Part shown: one piece after another, positions 44,601 to 52,013 of the stretch
How positions within the stretch are numbered: position 1 is the stretch's first letter
Layout: every line of letters starts with the position of its first letter
Assembly: GCA_013349295.1 (NCBI GenBank)
Contig: DUZW01000017.1
Span: forward strand, 1-64,000
Length of the DNA stretch: 64,000 nucleotides
Reading direction: 5' to 3'
From: Deltaproteobacteria bacterium
GTDB taxonomy: Bacteria; Desulfobacterota; Desulfobulbia; Desulfobulbales; Desulfurivibrionaceae
The notes under the pieces: model-generated
Databases searched by the model: none
Seen by the model: the letters and a program-made list of their open reading frames with translations, nothing else
Told to the model about the DNA's origin: nothing
Made by a program: the position numbers and the translations under genes

Positions 44601-46304
44601 CTTTTTACACCGTTCAGCCAGGCGGATGGTTCCATCAGCAGGAACTACGGTGGTACGGGGTTGGGGCTTGCCATCTGCAAACGGCTTGTTGATCTGATGG
44701 GAGGAGGATTCGAGGTGCAGAGTCGTCCCGGTCAGGGGAGCACTTTTTCTTTTACAGCAGTATTTGCCTCGCATCCGAATGCCTTGGAGTCGCATTCTTT
44801 TCCTGTCGAGCTGCAGGGATTGCGGGTGCTTGTGGTTGAGGATAATCCCGCTACTCGTGAAATATTGCATAAGGCGCTGGATTCGTATTCTTTTTTGACC
44901 ACTGTTGTTGAGAGTGGAGAAAAAGGGATTGAGGAATTCCGCCGGGCAGCGAGGGCGGAGACCCCCTTCGATTTTCTCCTTCTGGATTACCTGCTGCCCG
45001 GAATTAACGGGGATGGCGTGGCGCGTGCCGTAAGGGAGATGCAAGAGGATGTCAAGCAGCCGAAAATTCTTGTGCTCACCTCGGTGGGCGCCGCAAAAAT
45101 TGTTGAAACCTGTATTGACGCAGGTTGCGATGCTGTTATCGACAAGCCGGTGAGCCGATCCGGGTTGTTCAATGCAATTATACGACTCTACGGCCAAGAG
45201 AATTCTGCCGGGGCCACAGGCTCCGCCGAGTCCGAGAAAAACGATGTCCTTCGCATGCTTGCCGGAACAAAAATTCTTGTGGTGGAGGACAACCAGATCA
45301 ACCAGGAGGTGGCCAGGGAGGTTCTGCAACGTGCAGGAGTTTTGGTCGATATTGCCAATACCGGCGAAGAAGCTTTGGGGTTGGTTGTTAAAAACGAGTA
45401 TGACCTGGTTCTTATGGACATTCAGATGCCGGGTATGGATGGTCTTGAGACAACCGGAAAGATCCGGGCCAGCGGTATAAAACGTCTGGCTGCCTTGCCC
45501 ATTGTGGCAATGACCGCGCATGCCATCAAGGGAGATGCGGAATTGAGCCTTGCTGCCGGCATGAATGACCACATCACCAAACCCATCAATCCAAAGGTGC
45601 TCTTTGCCACCATAGGGAAATGGCTCGCTCCTGATTCGCGACCGACGGTATTATCCCCGCCCCAAGAGGCGTTGCCCATGCTCTCCAGCGATGCGGAGCT
45701 TTCCGGGCAGGTTTCTGGTCTCGACCAGCGGCTTGCCTTGGAGCGTCTTGGCAGTGTTGACCTTTACAAGTCGGTCCTTTTTCAATTTTGTGAAAATTAT
45801 AGTGCCGCGGCTGATACCATCATCGATGAGATGCGGAGCCGGCATTGGGAAGAGGCACGTTTGAGGCTCCATAGTCTGAAAGGGGTTGTGGGGACAATTT
45901 GCGCCAAGGAGTTATACGATATCACTGTTTATTTGGAAAAAAACTGTAAGGAGCAGCAGCTTCACCCGGAACGGCTTTTGGCATTCAAGGAGCTGTATGA
46001 TAAACTCATTAATGAATTGCAGTCGTTCTTCTCATCAGCCTCTACTCTTGCCCCGCAGGCAGAGGAGGAAGTTGACCGGGAACGGTTGCTGGAAATTTTC
46101 ACTGTCATGTTGTCTGATATTCAGGCCCATCGGCCGGTGCATTGTGCCGGGCATGTCGAAAATCTAAAAAAACTCAACTGGCCTGCGGTAATAACGGCTG
46201 AGATGCAAAGCTTGGTGAGCGCCGTGGAGAGTTATCAATTCAAGCAGGCCGGAAAACTTGTGCAAAAAGTTTGTCAGATTCTAGAGGTTGAAGGACAATC
46301 ATGA
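41631..46304 (+). CDS. hybrid sensor histidine kinase with GAF, three PAS, two receivers and Hpt
   Basis: 1557 residues. Order: transmembrane helix (about 26-48), periplasmic segment to about 190, second helix (about 193-212), GAF (about 235-395), PAS (430-550), PAS (555-675), PAS (683-800), HisKA with His829 in MSHEIRTPMNAI, HATPase (N-box LINLTSNAIKF, VRDTGMGL, GGTGLGLAI), receiver 1 (Asp1119 in LLLDYLLPG), receiver 2 (Asp1263 in LMDIQMPGMDG) and a C-terminal Hpt with His1414 in LRLHSLKGVVG. The complete phosphorelay set suggests transfer onward to the HD-GYP regulator, whose ATG overlaps this stop by 4 nt. An in-frame ATG at 41652 is an alternative start. The signal is unknown. Confidence 0.94.
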   Translation: MDGEKQGMIFSRTNIDGSRPSPWLRRLAVALILFAIVAFNFLNIFLTVRLTSCHNQQLQAINNISISVSAAHGAYDKIFTGDRSLESSEVGVLLQQARKQAVLMRELGEERLLHRVFSLSEFKGSLEDVVKQLDVLILSSRDTLRAVAAGGDRLVFGVAANGEFNRTNESIKKSNTLLWQAITREQGFLFKVQIFLTLLSITMALFTIYYLYRYNQARKRSLETKAEQRSQEQFLVQFSRFCRDTVAIEPVYELVTSWLSGHLGIDRVSIWRFGEGGATLSCCCLYELGSKQFLSVGNELSCGAIPHYSAALRRDEPIVAEDAQTHPATGELTELYLLPHDIRSILDIPLKLNGEIDGVLCLEVREKKRKWEPQEIALCSGVADQISLAMGRTWERENREKEQAANAARLEYEVRERTTALAAANESLRENEAQLQLIFSKAPFGAALVDLYGHFVKVNEEFLRFTGYTEAELATVNFLRIVHAEGKEHYEENFSFLLSGSISKFKIDTLYRQKNGESIWGRTTIRILRGESGNPLYFLVLVEDLSERKSSEDQLGKLYKAIEQSPLSIVITDASGNIEYANPFFCSVTGYELAEVVGKNPRVLKSDTHDPAFYQNLWQTVNAGKTWQGEICNRKKDGSLFWEHAFIAPVTDKDGKIVSIIAVKEDISERKQLTDELRERSEMIASIATAALSAIIMIDNRGLISFWNKAAEKIFGWSRDEVLGVDLHQLIVSDDDQKKFLANFDHFRQSGTGPVVGRQVELTAIRRNSEEFPVEISLSAIRIKGEWHAVGIVNDISERKDAQKNILIARDEAEAANQAKSDFLARMSHEIRTPMNAIIGLSDLALEMELSPKLQDYLGKISSSGKNLLYIINDILDFSKIEAKKLEIESHSFSLEKILADLAGVTTLKAEEKGIEFMFSVAPDVPDRLIGDSLRLGQVLINLTSNAIKFTQKGEVILYIAMVDRSPERLTLRFSVRDTGMGLTEDQIGNLFTPFSQADGSISRNYGGTGLGLAICKRLVDLMGGGFEVQSRPGQGSTFSFTAVFASHPNALESHSFPVELQGLRVLVVEDNPATREILHKALDSYSFLTTVVESGEKGIEEFRRAARAETPFDFLLLDYLLPGINGDGVARAVREMQEDVKQPKILVLTSVGAAKIVETCIDAGCDAVIDKPVSRSGLFNAIIRLYGQENSAGATGSAESEKNDVLRMLAGTKILVVEDNQINQEVAREVLQRAGVLVDIANTGEEALGLVVKNEYDLVLMDIQMPGMDGLETTGKIRASGIKRLAALPIVAMTAHAIKGDAELSLAAGMNDHITKPINPKVLFATIGKWLAPDSRPTVLSPPQEALPMLSSDAELSGQVSGLDQRLALERLGSVDLYKSVLFQFCENYSAAADTIIDEMRSRHWEEARLRLHSLKGVVGTICAKELYDITVYLEKNCKEQQLHPERLLAFKELYDKLINELQSFFSSASTLAPQAEEEVDRERLLEIFTVMLSDIQAHRPVHCAGHVENLKKLNWPAVITAEMQSLVSAVESYQFKQAGKLVQKVCQILEVEGQS

Positions 46305-47425
46305 AAGAGATTTCTCAATGCACAGTGTTGCTTGTTGACGACACCATAGAAAATATCGACATTTTGGTTGGCGCCATGACAGGCTCCTATGAGATGATTG
46401 TGGCCATGGATGGCCAGACCGCCTTGGATATCTCGCAAAGCAGCGTCCCGGATCTGATCCTCCTGGATATCATGATGCCCGGGATAGATGGGTTCGAGGT
46501 CTGTCGCAGGTTGAAAAGTTCCGCGGTTACGAAAGATATTCCAGTTATTTTCCTTACCGCTCTCAGCGAGATTTCCAGCAAAACAAAGGGCTTTCAGCTA
46601 GGTGCTGTGGATTACATCACCAAGCCCTTTGATGTGGAGGAGGTCCGAGCCAGGGTGAAGACACACCTCTCCCTGCGCTTGGTCCAGATGGAACTGGCTC
46701 GGCAGAATGAACTTTTGGAGGAGCGCGTTTGGGAACGGACCAGGGAACTGGCCCTGACCCAGGAGGTCACTATTGATTGCATGGCCGGGCTGGCCGAATA
46801 CCGTGATCCGGAGACCGGCGGCCATATCATGCGTACCAAGCACTACATCCTGTTGTTGGCTACCCATCTAAGGCATTCACCCAGATTCGGTCGGTTGCTC
46901 GACGACACCACCATCGACCTGTTGCACAAGTCGGCTCCGCTTCACGATATTGGCAAGGTTGGGGTTTTGGACAGTATTTTGCTTAAGCCCGGTAAGTTGA
47001 CCGAAGAGGAATTCCAGGAGATGACTCGGCATACCCTCTATGGTCGCGATGCAATTGCTTCTGCGGAACGTAAGCTCGGCGGCAATTCTTTTCTCCGGAT
47101 TGCCGGAGAATACGCCTATACCCATCATGAGAAGTGGGACGGTTCCGGGTATCCCGAGGGGTTGAAAGGGGAGGAGATCCCCTTGGCTGGGCGGTTGATG
47201 GCTTTGGCGGATGTCTATGATGCCTTGATCAGTAAACGAGTGTACAAGCCGCCATTTCCGCATGAGAAGGCGGTGAAAATCATTACCGAGGGGGACGGTC
47301 GTACTATGCCGCATAATTTCGACCCGGATATCCTGGCGGCTTTCGTTGAGCTACAGGAAGAATTTCGTACGGTTGCCTTGCGTTATGCAGATTGCGACGA
47401 AGAGCGCCAGGCGCTTCAGATTTAG
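46301..47425 (+). CDS. HD-GYP response regulator (cyclic-di-GMP phosphodiesterase)
   Basis: 374 residues, overlapping the kinase gene by ATGA. The receiver domain (about 7-122) has LVDDT and phosphoacceptor Asp56 (LLDIMMPG), with Lys in ITKPF. A helical linker (about 125-155) leads to an HD-GYP domain: LAEYRDPETGGHI, LHDIGKVGV (His215-Asp216), THHEKWDGSGYP (GYP motif at 283-285) and LADVYDALISKR. Such enzymes hydrolyse cyclic-di-GMP, favouring motility over attachment. The usual HFDP near the end is NFDP here, preceded by GDGRTMPH. Phosphorylation by the adjacent hybrid kinase is very likely. Confidence 0.93.
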   Translation: MKEISQCTVLLVDDTIENIDILVGAMTGSYEMIVAMDGQTALDISQSSVPDLILLDIMMPGIDGFEVCRRLKSSAVTKDIPVIFLTALSEISSKTKGFQLGAVDYITKPFDVEEVRARVKTHLSLRLVQMELARQNELLEERVWERTRELALTQEVTIDCMAGLAEYRDPETGGHIMRTKHYILLLATHLRHSPRFGRLLDDTTIDLLHKSAPLHDIGKVGVLDSILLKPGKLTEEEFQEMTRHTLYGRDAIASAERKLGGNSFLRIAGEYAYTHHEKWDGSGYPEGLKGEEIPLAGRLMALADVYDALISKRVYKPPFPHEKAVKIITEGDGRTMPHNFDPDILAAFVELQEEFRTVALRYADCDEERQALQI

Positions 47426-47502
47426 GAGATAGAGGCAAATATCTGCGGTCAAGAATTGCCGGGTTGTTTGGCTCGATGCATCTACCTTGAGGTCGATTCC
47501 AA

Positions 47503-47550
47503 TAAAAAAGTGGCTTGCGGAGTTATCCGTAAGCCACTTTTTTATTTTTT
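47503..47550 (+). terminator. intrinsic terminator of the HD-GYP gene
   Basis: AAAAAGTGGCTT pairs with AAGCCACTTTTT, extended inward by CGGA/TCCG with a single mismatched pair, and followed by T-rich sequence. Confidence 0.88.
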
Positions 47551-47556
47551 TCACAC

Positions 47557-47586
47557 AAAAAAAAGGCCCTGCCGAAGCAGGGCCTT
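47557..47586 (-). terminator. intrinsic terminator of the downstream cold-shock gene
   Basis: On the minus strand AAGGCCCTGC, a TTCG loop and GCAGGGCCTT form a very stable hairpin, followed by a run of T (A run 47557-47562 on the plus strand). Confidence 0.92.
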
Positions 47587-47606
47587 AAAATATCATTCAA
47601 CAGGTT

Positions 47607-47807
47607 TTAGAGTTGAACGACATTGGCCGCAGAAGGACCCTTGGGACCATCGACAACGTCGAAGGTTACCCGTGCGCCTTCCTGCAAAGATTTGAAACCC
47701 TGGGCCTGAATTGCGGAATGATGTACGAATACATCCTTGCCGCCATCCTGCTCAATAAAACCAAAACCCTTTGAATCATTAAACCATTTAACTGTGCCTT
47801 CTGCCAT
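47607..47807 (-). CDS. cold-shock protein, copy 2 (downstream)
   Basis: 66 residues, one cold-shock domain. RNP1 (KGFGFI) and RNP2 (VFVHHS) are intact, so it should bind single-stranded RNA or DNA and act as an RNA chaperone. It differs from copy 1 only at residue 50 (Asp for Glu) and the last residue (Leu for Gln). The ATG at 47807 has GGAG about 9 nt upstream. The leader (47808-47908) is almost identical to that of copy 1. It ends at a strong terminator. Confidence 0.95.
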   Translation of the reverse strand: MAEGTVKWFNDSKGFGFIEQDGGKDVFVHHSAIQAQGFKSLQEGARVTFDVVDGPKGPSAANVVQL

Positions 47808-47908
47808 CTTGTACTACTCCTTTAAACTCGGTTCCACGTAAGAACCACTTTGTTATAAAGCCGAATTATCGTTTGATATTCCGACTGGAGGTTTGGTTAC
47901 CCAAACCT
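47808..47908 (-). repeat. duplicated cold-shock leader, copy 2
   Basis: Nearly identical to 48116-48217. Read on the minus strand it holds a hairpin AGGTTTGG/CCAAACCT (47889-47908), a TATAAC box, a GGTTC/GAACC hairpin in the leader, and the AAAGGAG ribosome binding site. The shared order suggests that promoter and cold-responsive leader were copied with the gene. Confidence 0.75.
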
Positions 47909-47914
47909 GGGGTT

Positions 47915-48115
47915 TTACTGTTGAACGACATTTGCCGCTGAGGGACCTTTCGGGCCATCAACAACTTCGAAGGTTACCCGTGCGCCTTCCTGCAAAGATT
48001 TGAAACCCTGAGCCTGAATTGCGGAATGATGTACGAATACATCCTTGCCGCCGTCCTGCTCAATAAAACCAAATCCCTTCGAATCATTAAACCATTTAAC
48101 TGTGCCTTCTGCCAT
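47915..48115 (-). CDS. cold-shock protein, copy 1 (upstream)
   Basis: 66 residues, cold-shock domain with RNP1 KGFGFI and RNP2 VFVHHS. Start and stop lie exactly 308 nt from those of copy 2. It has the same ribosome binding site (AAAGGAG-like, GGAG 9 nt upstream of ATG) and follows the RhlE-like helicase gene by about 100 nt on the same strand. Helicase and cold-shock protein both unwind RNA structure at low temperature, so the grouping is functional. Confidence 0.95.
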   Translation of the reverse strand: MAEGTVKWFNDSKGFGFIEQDGGKDVFVHHSAIQAQGFKSLQEGARVTFEVVDGPKGPSAANVVQQ

Positions 48116-48217
48116 CTTGTACTACTCCTTTGAACTCGGTTCCACGTAGGAACCACTTTGTTATAAAGCCGAACTATCGTTTGATATCCCGGCCGAAGGT
48201 TTGGTTGCCCAAACCGG
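48116..48217 (-). repeat. duplicated cold-shock leader, copy 1
   Basis: Counterpart of 47808-47908, with the same hairpin (CGGTTTGG-like stem around 48198-48215), TATAAC box, leader hairpin and ribosome binding site. The two differ at only a handful of positions. Confidence 0.75.
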
Positions 48218-48218
48218 T

Positions 48219-49478
48219 TTACTGTCGTTGAGCGGGAACCGGGATGCCAAAATCAAAGGACGAGGCCCGGGTGCGCTTGCTTCTGCCTGATCCGGCAGGA
48301 ACATGTTTCTTTCGTATCGGCATTTCGCCGCGTGACTTGAGTGGTTCATGATCGTGGGTGTCTGCGACAAAACCAGTGACCTTTCTAAGGATCATTTTTT
48401 TGCCCAGAGTGCGTTCAATGGCCTGGATCATTTTGCCGTCTTCGCCGGCGGCCAAGGTAAGGGCTTCGCCTGTCCGGGTAGCCCGTCCAGTGCGTCCTGT
48501 TCTGTGAGTATATGCTTCGACCGTGTCCGGGACATCATAGTTGATAACATGCGAAATTCCGGAGACATCAATCCCGCGTGCGGCAATGTCTGTGGCAACC
48601 AGAATCTTGAATGTCCCATTCTTGAAGCCATCCAAGGCCTGTTGGCGTTTTTGTTGGGACAGATTGCCTTGAAGAGAGGTTGCGCTGTAGCCGGATTTTT
48701 CCAGGGTCAGGGCAAGGCTTTTAGCCTTGTGTTTTGTCTTGGTGAAGATGAGAGTGGTTTTCATCTCTTCCTGGGCCATGATGCTTTTCAATAAGGAAGT
48801 TTTGTTTTCTTTAGTAACCTGAAAAAGCACATGGGAAATGGTTGTTACGGCCTGGGTGTGATTGATCTGCACCGTAGCCGGGTCATTCAGAATTTCTTCC
48901 GCCAGGTGACGGATTTCCGCAGGCATGGTGGCGGAAAAAACGAGGTTCTGACGTTTGTTCGGCAGATGTTTCATTATCCGTCGAATGTCCGGCAAAAAAC
49001 CTTTGTCAAACATATGGTCGGCTTCATCGAGCACCAAGACCTCAACTTCGCGGAGGTTGATGGCTTTGTCGTTCAGGTGATCAAGCAAGCGTCCTGGGCA
49101 GGCAACGATGATTTCCGCGCCTTCTCTGATTTTTTTGATCTGGCCGGGCTTGCCGACTCCGCCATACACAACAACGCTGCGCAATTTGGTCTGTCCGGCC
49201 ATTGTGCCGATATTCTCATGAATCTGTTCGGCAAGCTCTCTGGTAGGAGCAACGATAAGCGCCCGTACCTTTTTGCGAGGTCCGGCCTGGAGGCGTTGGA
49301 GAAGCGGAAGAACAAAGGCTGCGGTTTTACCGGTGCCTGTCTGGGCGAGGCCAAGAATGTCACGGCCGGCGAGAATGGGAGGCATGGCCTCACGTTGAAT
49401 TGGGGTTGGGGAAGTATAACCGCAGGCTTTTATGCCGGCAATTATCTGGGGGTGAAACTGAAACTCTTCAAAACTCAT
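48219..49478 (-). CDS. rhlE: DEAD-box ATP-dependent RNA helicase (RhlE-like)
   Basis: 419 residues with all DEAD-box motifs: Q motif (GYTSPTPIQREAMP), Walker A AQTGTGKTAA, PTRELAEQI, VLDEADHMFDKG, FSATMP, then in the second domain LIFTKTKHKAK, ATDIAARGIDV and HRTGRTGRATR. The C-terminal tail (about 375-419) is basic (KKHVPAGSGRSKRTR), as in RhlE/CsdA helicases that act on ribosome assembly or mRNA decay. The ATG at 49478 has AAGGAG 6 nt upstream. Two cold-shock genes follow. RhlE versus another subfamily is uncertain. Confidence 0.9.
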   Translation of the reverse strand: MSFEEFQFHPQIIAGIKACGYTSPTPIQREAMPPILAGRDILGLAQTGTGKTAAFVLPLLQRLQAGPRKKVRALIVAPTRELAEQIHENIGTMAGQTKLRSVVVYGGVGKPGQIKKIREGAEIIVACPGRLLDHLNDKAINLREVEVLVLDEADHMFDKGFLPDIRRIMKHLPNKRQNLVFSATMPAEIRHLAEEILNDPATVQINHTQAVTTISHVLFQVTKENKTSLLKSIMAQEEMKTTLIFTKTKHKAKSLALTLEKSGYSATSLQGNLSQQKRQQALDGFKNGTFKILVATDIAARGIDVSGISHVINYDVPDTVEAYTHRTGRTGRATRTGEALTLAAGEDGKMIQAIERTLGKKMILRKVTGFVADTHDHEPLKSRGEMPIRKKHVPAGSGRSKRTRASSFDFGIPVPAQRQ

Positions 49479-50211
49479 TAGAACTCCTTGGTTCAGGTAG
49501 CGATGCGGCTGGATAGGGAAACTGTAGCTTTATCGCGTAAAGCGGTGTCTTTTTCAAGAGCACCAAGATTTTTTTTGTCATTTAGGTGGGGAGTGCCGGA
49601 AGGTGTCGGGGGGTAGACGCTTGGTGCGCCAAGGGGTAATGTCGACAATGTGTCAGTCCGGGGATGTTCCACTTTTAATGACTATATTTTTTTTGTAGTT
49701 GTGGTCGGCAGAAACGTTGAGGAGACTGACGAATCAGGGGGAAATAACACGGCTGGATGGATATCATGAAGAGGTATTACTTCTATTTAAAATTATTTAA
49801 TAAAGCTACATTACCCGGTCTCGTTTTGTTGTGCAACATAAAAAATGCCTAATGGGTAAAAATAAAGTGAAACGCACATCAAACGTGCCAGGCAAAGACA
49901 GGTTCGTCTTTTCCCTTTGGTGGGTCTTTTCGTTTGAATGGACCGTAAACGTTCTAAGAGGAGCAACCAGTGTCTTGCTTCTGTTGAGTCATTAATCGTC
50001 TGTCACAGGGGGGATTGATAGTTGAAGAGAAATAAAGGTCTGGGCATGGTTGTCGTCTTTAGGTATAAGCGATGTTATGTTGATGCTTTTTTGTTTGTAG
50101 TCCTTCCAAAGAGTTGCGGCGGGAGGTTCTTGCCGGGGGGGCGGTCCATGATTGCTGGTATATTTAAGAACACAGGGCTCGGATTATTCTGGTCGCCATG
50201 CTTAATTCAAG
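49479..50211. other. long intergenic region
   Basis: About 730 nt between the divergent helicase and BON genes. A 74-codon frame at 50022-50246 lacks a ribosome binding site and family features, so I do not call it. I looked for riboswitch consensus (cyclic-di-GMP, cobalamin), SRP RNA and tRNA, and see none. Short hairpins such as CTTGG/CCAAG near 49620 are unremarkable. Confidence 0.45.
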
Positions 50212-50322
50212 ATGAACAGCGATTTTCGCCTAGGAAGTTTGAGTAATATCGGCTCCAAGTATTATTTCGGTCGGTGGATGGGCAAGGATAAAAAAAGCAA
50301 GAAAAGTAAAAAAGGGGATTGA
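50212..50322 (+). CDS. possible basic small protein (36 aa)
   Basis: ATG at 50212 to TGA at 50320-50322. The product has a neutral first half (GSKYYFGRWMG) and a very basic tail (KDKKSKKSKKGD). It ends 8 nt before the BON lipoprotein start, which would allow translational coupling. No clear ribosome binding site precedes it and no family is recognised; it may be chance. Confidence 0.3.
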   Translation: MNSDFRLGSLSNIGSKYYFGRWMGKDKKSKKSKKGD

Positions 50323-50330
50323 TCGACGCT

Positions 50331-50909
50331 ATGAAAATATTAAGCAACTTTGTTGGACTGCTTTGTTGCACTTGTATGCTGACTTGTCTGGGTTGTGCGG
50401 CTGCCGTAGTTGGTGGAGGTGCGGCTGGTGGTTACGCGGTGGGCACGGATGAACGGTCTGCCGGAACAATGCTTGACGATGCGGCGATCACCGCCAAGGT
50501 GAAAACCGCGCTTGTCAGCGAAAAAAATGTCAAGGCCCGCAATATTGATGTTGATACGGTAGCCGGAGTAGTGGTTCTTTCCGGTTATGTCGATTCGCAA
50601 CAGGAGGTGAGCAGGGCAGGTTCTCTTGCCAAATCGGTGTCAGGGGTTGTTCGGGTAAAAAACGAACTCCAGGTTGGTTCCCGTACCATGGGGCAGGGTT
50701 TCGATGATAAGGTTCTCGGTGCGAAGATTAAAGCGAGGCTCATGGAGGAGCCCGGCATTAGATCGCTCAATATCGATGTGGATGTCTATTCGGGCACAGC
50801 CAATGTCACCGGCACTGTTGCGAGCCAGGAACAGAAGAAAAATATTTTTAATTTGATTCGTTCGGTGCAGGGTGTCAAGGGGATCGTTGATAACCTGCAG
50901 ATCCACTGA
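50331..50909 (+). CDS. periplasmic lipoprotein with two BON domains
   Basis: 192 residues from the ATG at 50331; a TTG at 50319 is less likely. The N terminus is a lipoprotein-type signal (FVGLLCCTCMLTCLGCAAA) with possible lipidation Cys at about residues 20-23, followed by a glycine-rich stretch (VVGGGAAGGYAVG). Two BON domains follow: about 45-115 (ITAKVKTALVSEKNV, VVVLSGYVDSQQE) and 125-192 (GAKIKARLMEEPGI, TANVTGTVASQEQK). The layout is that of OsmY/DolP-like envelope-stress proteins, which bind anionic phospholipid. Its role here is inferred from that. Confidence 0.87.
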   Translation: MKILSNFVGLLCCTCMLTCLGCAAAVVGGGAAGGYAVGTDERSAGTMLDDAAITAKVKTALVSEKNVKARNIDVDTVAGVVVLSGYVDSQQEVSRAGSLAKSVSGVVRVKNELQVGSRTMGQGFDDKVLGAKIKARLMEEPGIRSLNIDVDVYSGTANVTGTVASQEQKKNIFNLIRSVQGVKGIVDNLQIH

Positions 50910-50988
50910 ATTTCGGCTGACTTTCCCGGGCCGATGCCGTTTTTCCGAAAAAAGAATATTCTTATGTATGTTGAAGGGGCTCCCATTC

Positions 50989-51729
50989 ATGTCTCTGTCT
51001 TGTGATAATCTCTGTGTCGTCTTGGTCGAGCCCAAAGGGGCTGGAAATATAGGATCCGTTGCCCGGGTCATGAAAAATTTCGGTTTTGGCGAGTTGCGTC
51101 TGGTGCAGCCTCGGGCAAGTCACTTGGGGGCCGAAGCCCGCAATATGGCGGTCTCCGCCATTGACCTTCTTGAACGTGCCAGGGTGTATGAAAATCTGGC
51201 TCTTGCTCTGTCCGACAGGAACCTTGCCTTGGGTACGACCCGTCGATTCGGCAAATATCGTGAGGAGCTGCTCTATCCGGCAGAGGCGGCGACAACAGTT
51301 GCGGGTCTGGCCAAAACCGCCAAGGCGGCAATCGTTTTCGGTCCTGAGGATACGGGGCTTAAAACAGAAGATCTGGATCTCTGTCAATACTGTGTGACCA
51401 TCCCCACCCATTCTGACCTGCCTTCCATGAATCTGGCCCAGGCTGTGGCGGTCTGTCTGTATGAGGCATCTTTAAAATTTTCTTCTCCTGCCGAGGACAA
51501 GACGCGGGGAAAGCGTCCGGCCTTGGGAAAGAATCTGGAAGCCATGTTTGCGCAGATGCGTCAGGTGCTTCTGGAGGTGGGATTTCTCAATCCGCAGAAT
51601 CCGGAACATCTGATCCGTGCTTTTCGACGGATGCTTGCCCGTCAGGGTTTGACCGAACATGAGGTGCAGATACTTCGCGGCCTGTGGGATAAGATTTCTT
51701 GGTTGCATCGGGGAAAAGGTACACCCTGA
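50989..51729 (+). CDS. trmJ: tRNA (cytidine/uridine-2'-O-)-methyltransferase TrmJ-like
   Basis: 246 residues from the ATG at 50989 (AAGGGG about 12 nt upstream); an in-frame ATG at 50968 is an alternative. The SPOUT methyltransferase motifs are VVLVEPKGAGNIGSVARVMKNFG (in parts), ARNMA, IVFGPEDTGL and the knot CVTIPTHSDLPSMNLAQAVAVCLYE (in parts). These match TrmJ, which methylates the ribose at position 32 of tRNAs. The C-terminal helical extension (about 175-246) is the TrmJ type. Related TrmL-like enzymes are shorter. Confidence 0.9.
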   Translation: MSLSCDNLCVVLVEPKGAGNIGSVARVMKNFGFGELRLVQPRASHLGAEARNMAVSAIDLLERARVYENLALALSDRNLALGTTRRFGKYREELLYPAEAATTVAGLAKTAKAAIVFGPEDTGLKTEDLDLCQYCVTIPTHSDLPSMNLAQAVAVCLYEASLKFSSPAEDKTRGKRPALGKNLEAMFAQMRQVLLEVGFLNPQNPEHLIRAFRRMLARQGLTEHEVQILRGLWDKISWLHRGKGTP

Positions 51730-51798
51730 GAGGGTAGGAGACTTCCTTGTCTCGAGCCATCGGCATCACTTCGGTTCTCTGAGGGGGCGGTGGGACAA

Positions 51799-51832
51799 TA
51801 AAAAAAGGGTTTCGCAATGATGCGAAACCCTT
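51799..51832 (-). terminator. intrinsic terminator of tRNA-His
   Basis: On the minus strand AAGGGTTTCGCA pairs with TGCGAAACCCTT around TCAT, followed by T. The 12-bp stem is perfect. Confidence 0.92.
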
Positions 51833-51842
51833 GTCTTTTTCC

Positions 51843-51920
51843 TGGGGTGAGCGATGGGACTTGAACCCACGACCTCCGAGGCCACAACCCGGTGCTACCA
51901 CCAGCTGAGCTACGCTCACC
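51843..51920 (-). tRNA. tRNA-His (anticodon GTG), CCA encoded
   Basis: On the minus strand the cloverleaf shows acceptor stem GTGAGCG/CGCTCAC with the extra G(-1) opposite C73 that marks tRNA-His, anticodon stem CCGGG/CTCGG around TTGTGGC (anticodon GTG), T arm GTGGG with TTCAAGT loop, and encoded CCA. Confidence 0.96.
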
Positions 51921-52013
51921 ATATGCGCGGGGGATGTTTTCCCCAGAAGCAACGCCCCCTTATATAATCAATCGTTTTCTGTTTCGCAAGGGCAAAGTCG
52001 GGGATGCCGAGGC

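Noticed and set aside
44265-45572. 435-codon minus-strand frame inside the hybrid kinase
   Set aside because: The plus strand shows clear HATPase and receiver motifs here, so this is a shadow.
49850-49990. Possible cyclic-di-GMP riboswitch near the sequence AACGCAC...CAGGCAAAGAC
   Set aside because: The two conserved blocks of the riboswitch are not in the right order or spacing, and the tetraloop receptor is absent.
50022-50246. 74-codon frame upstream of the BON gene
   Set aside because: No Shine-Dalgarno sequence, no motif, irregular composition.
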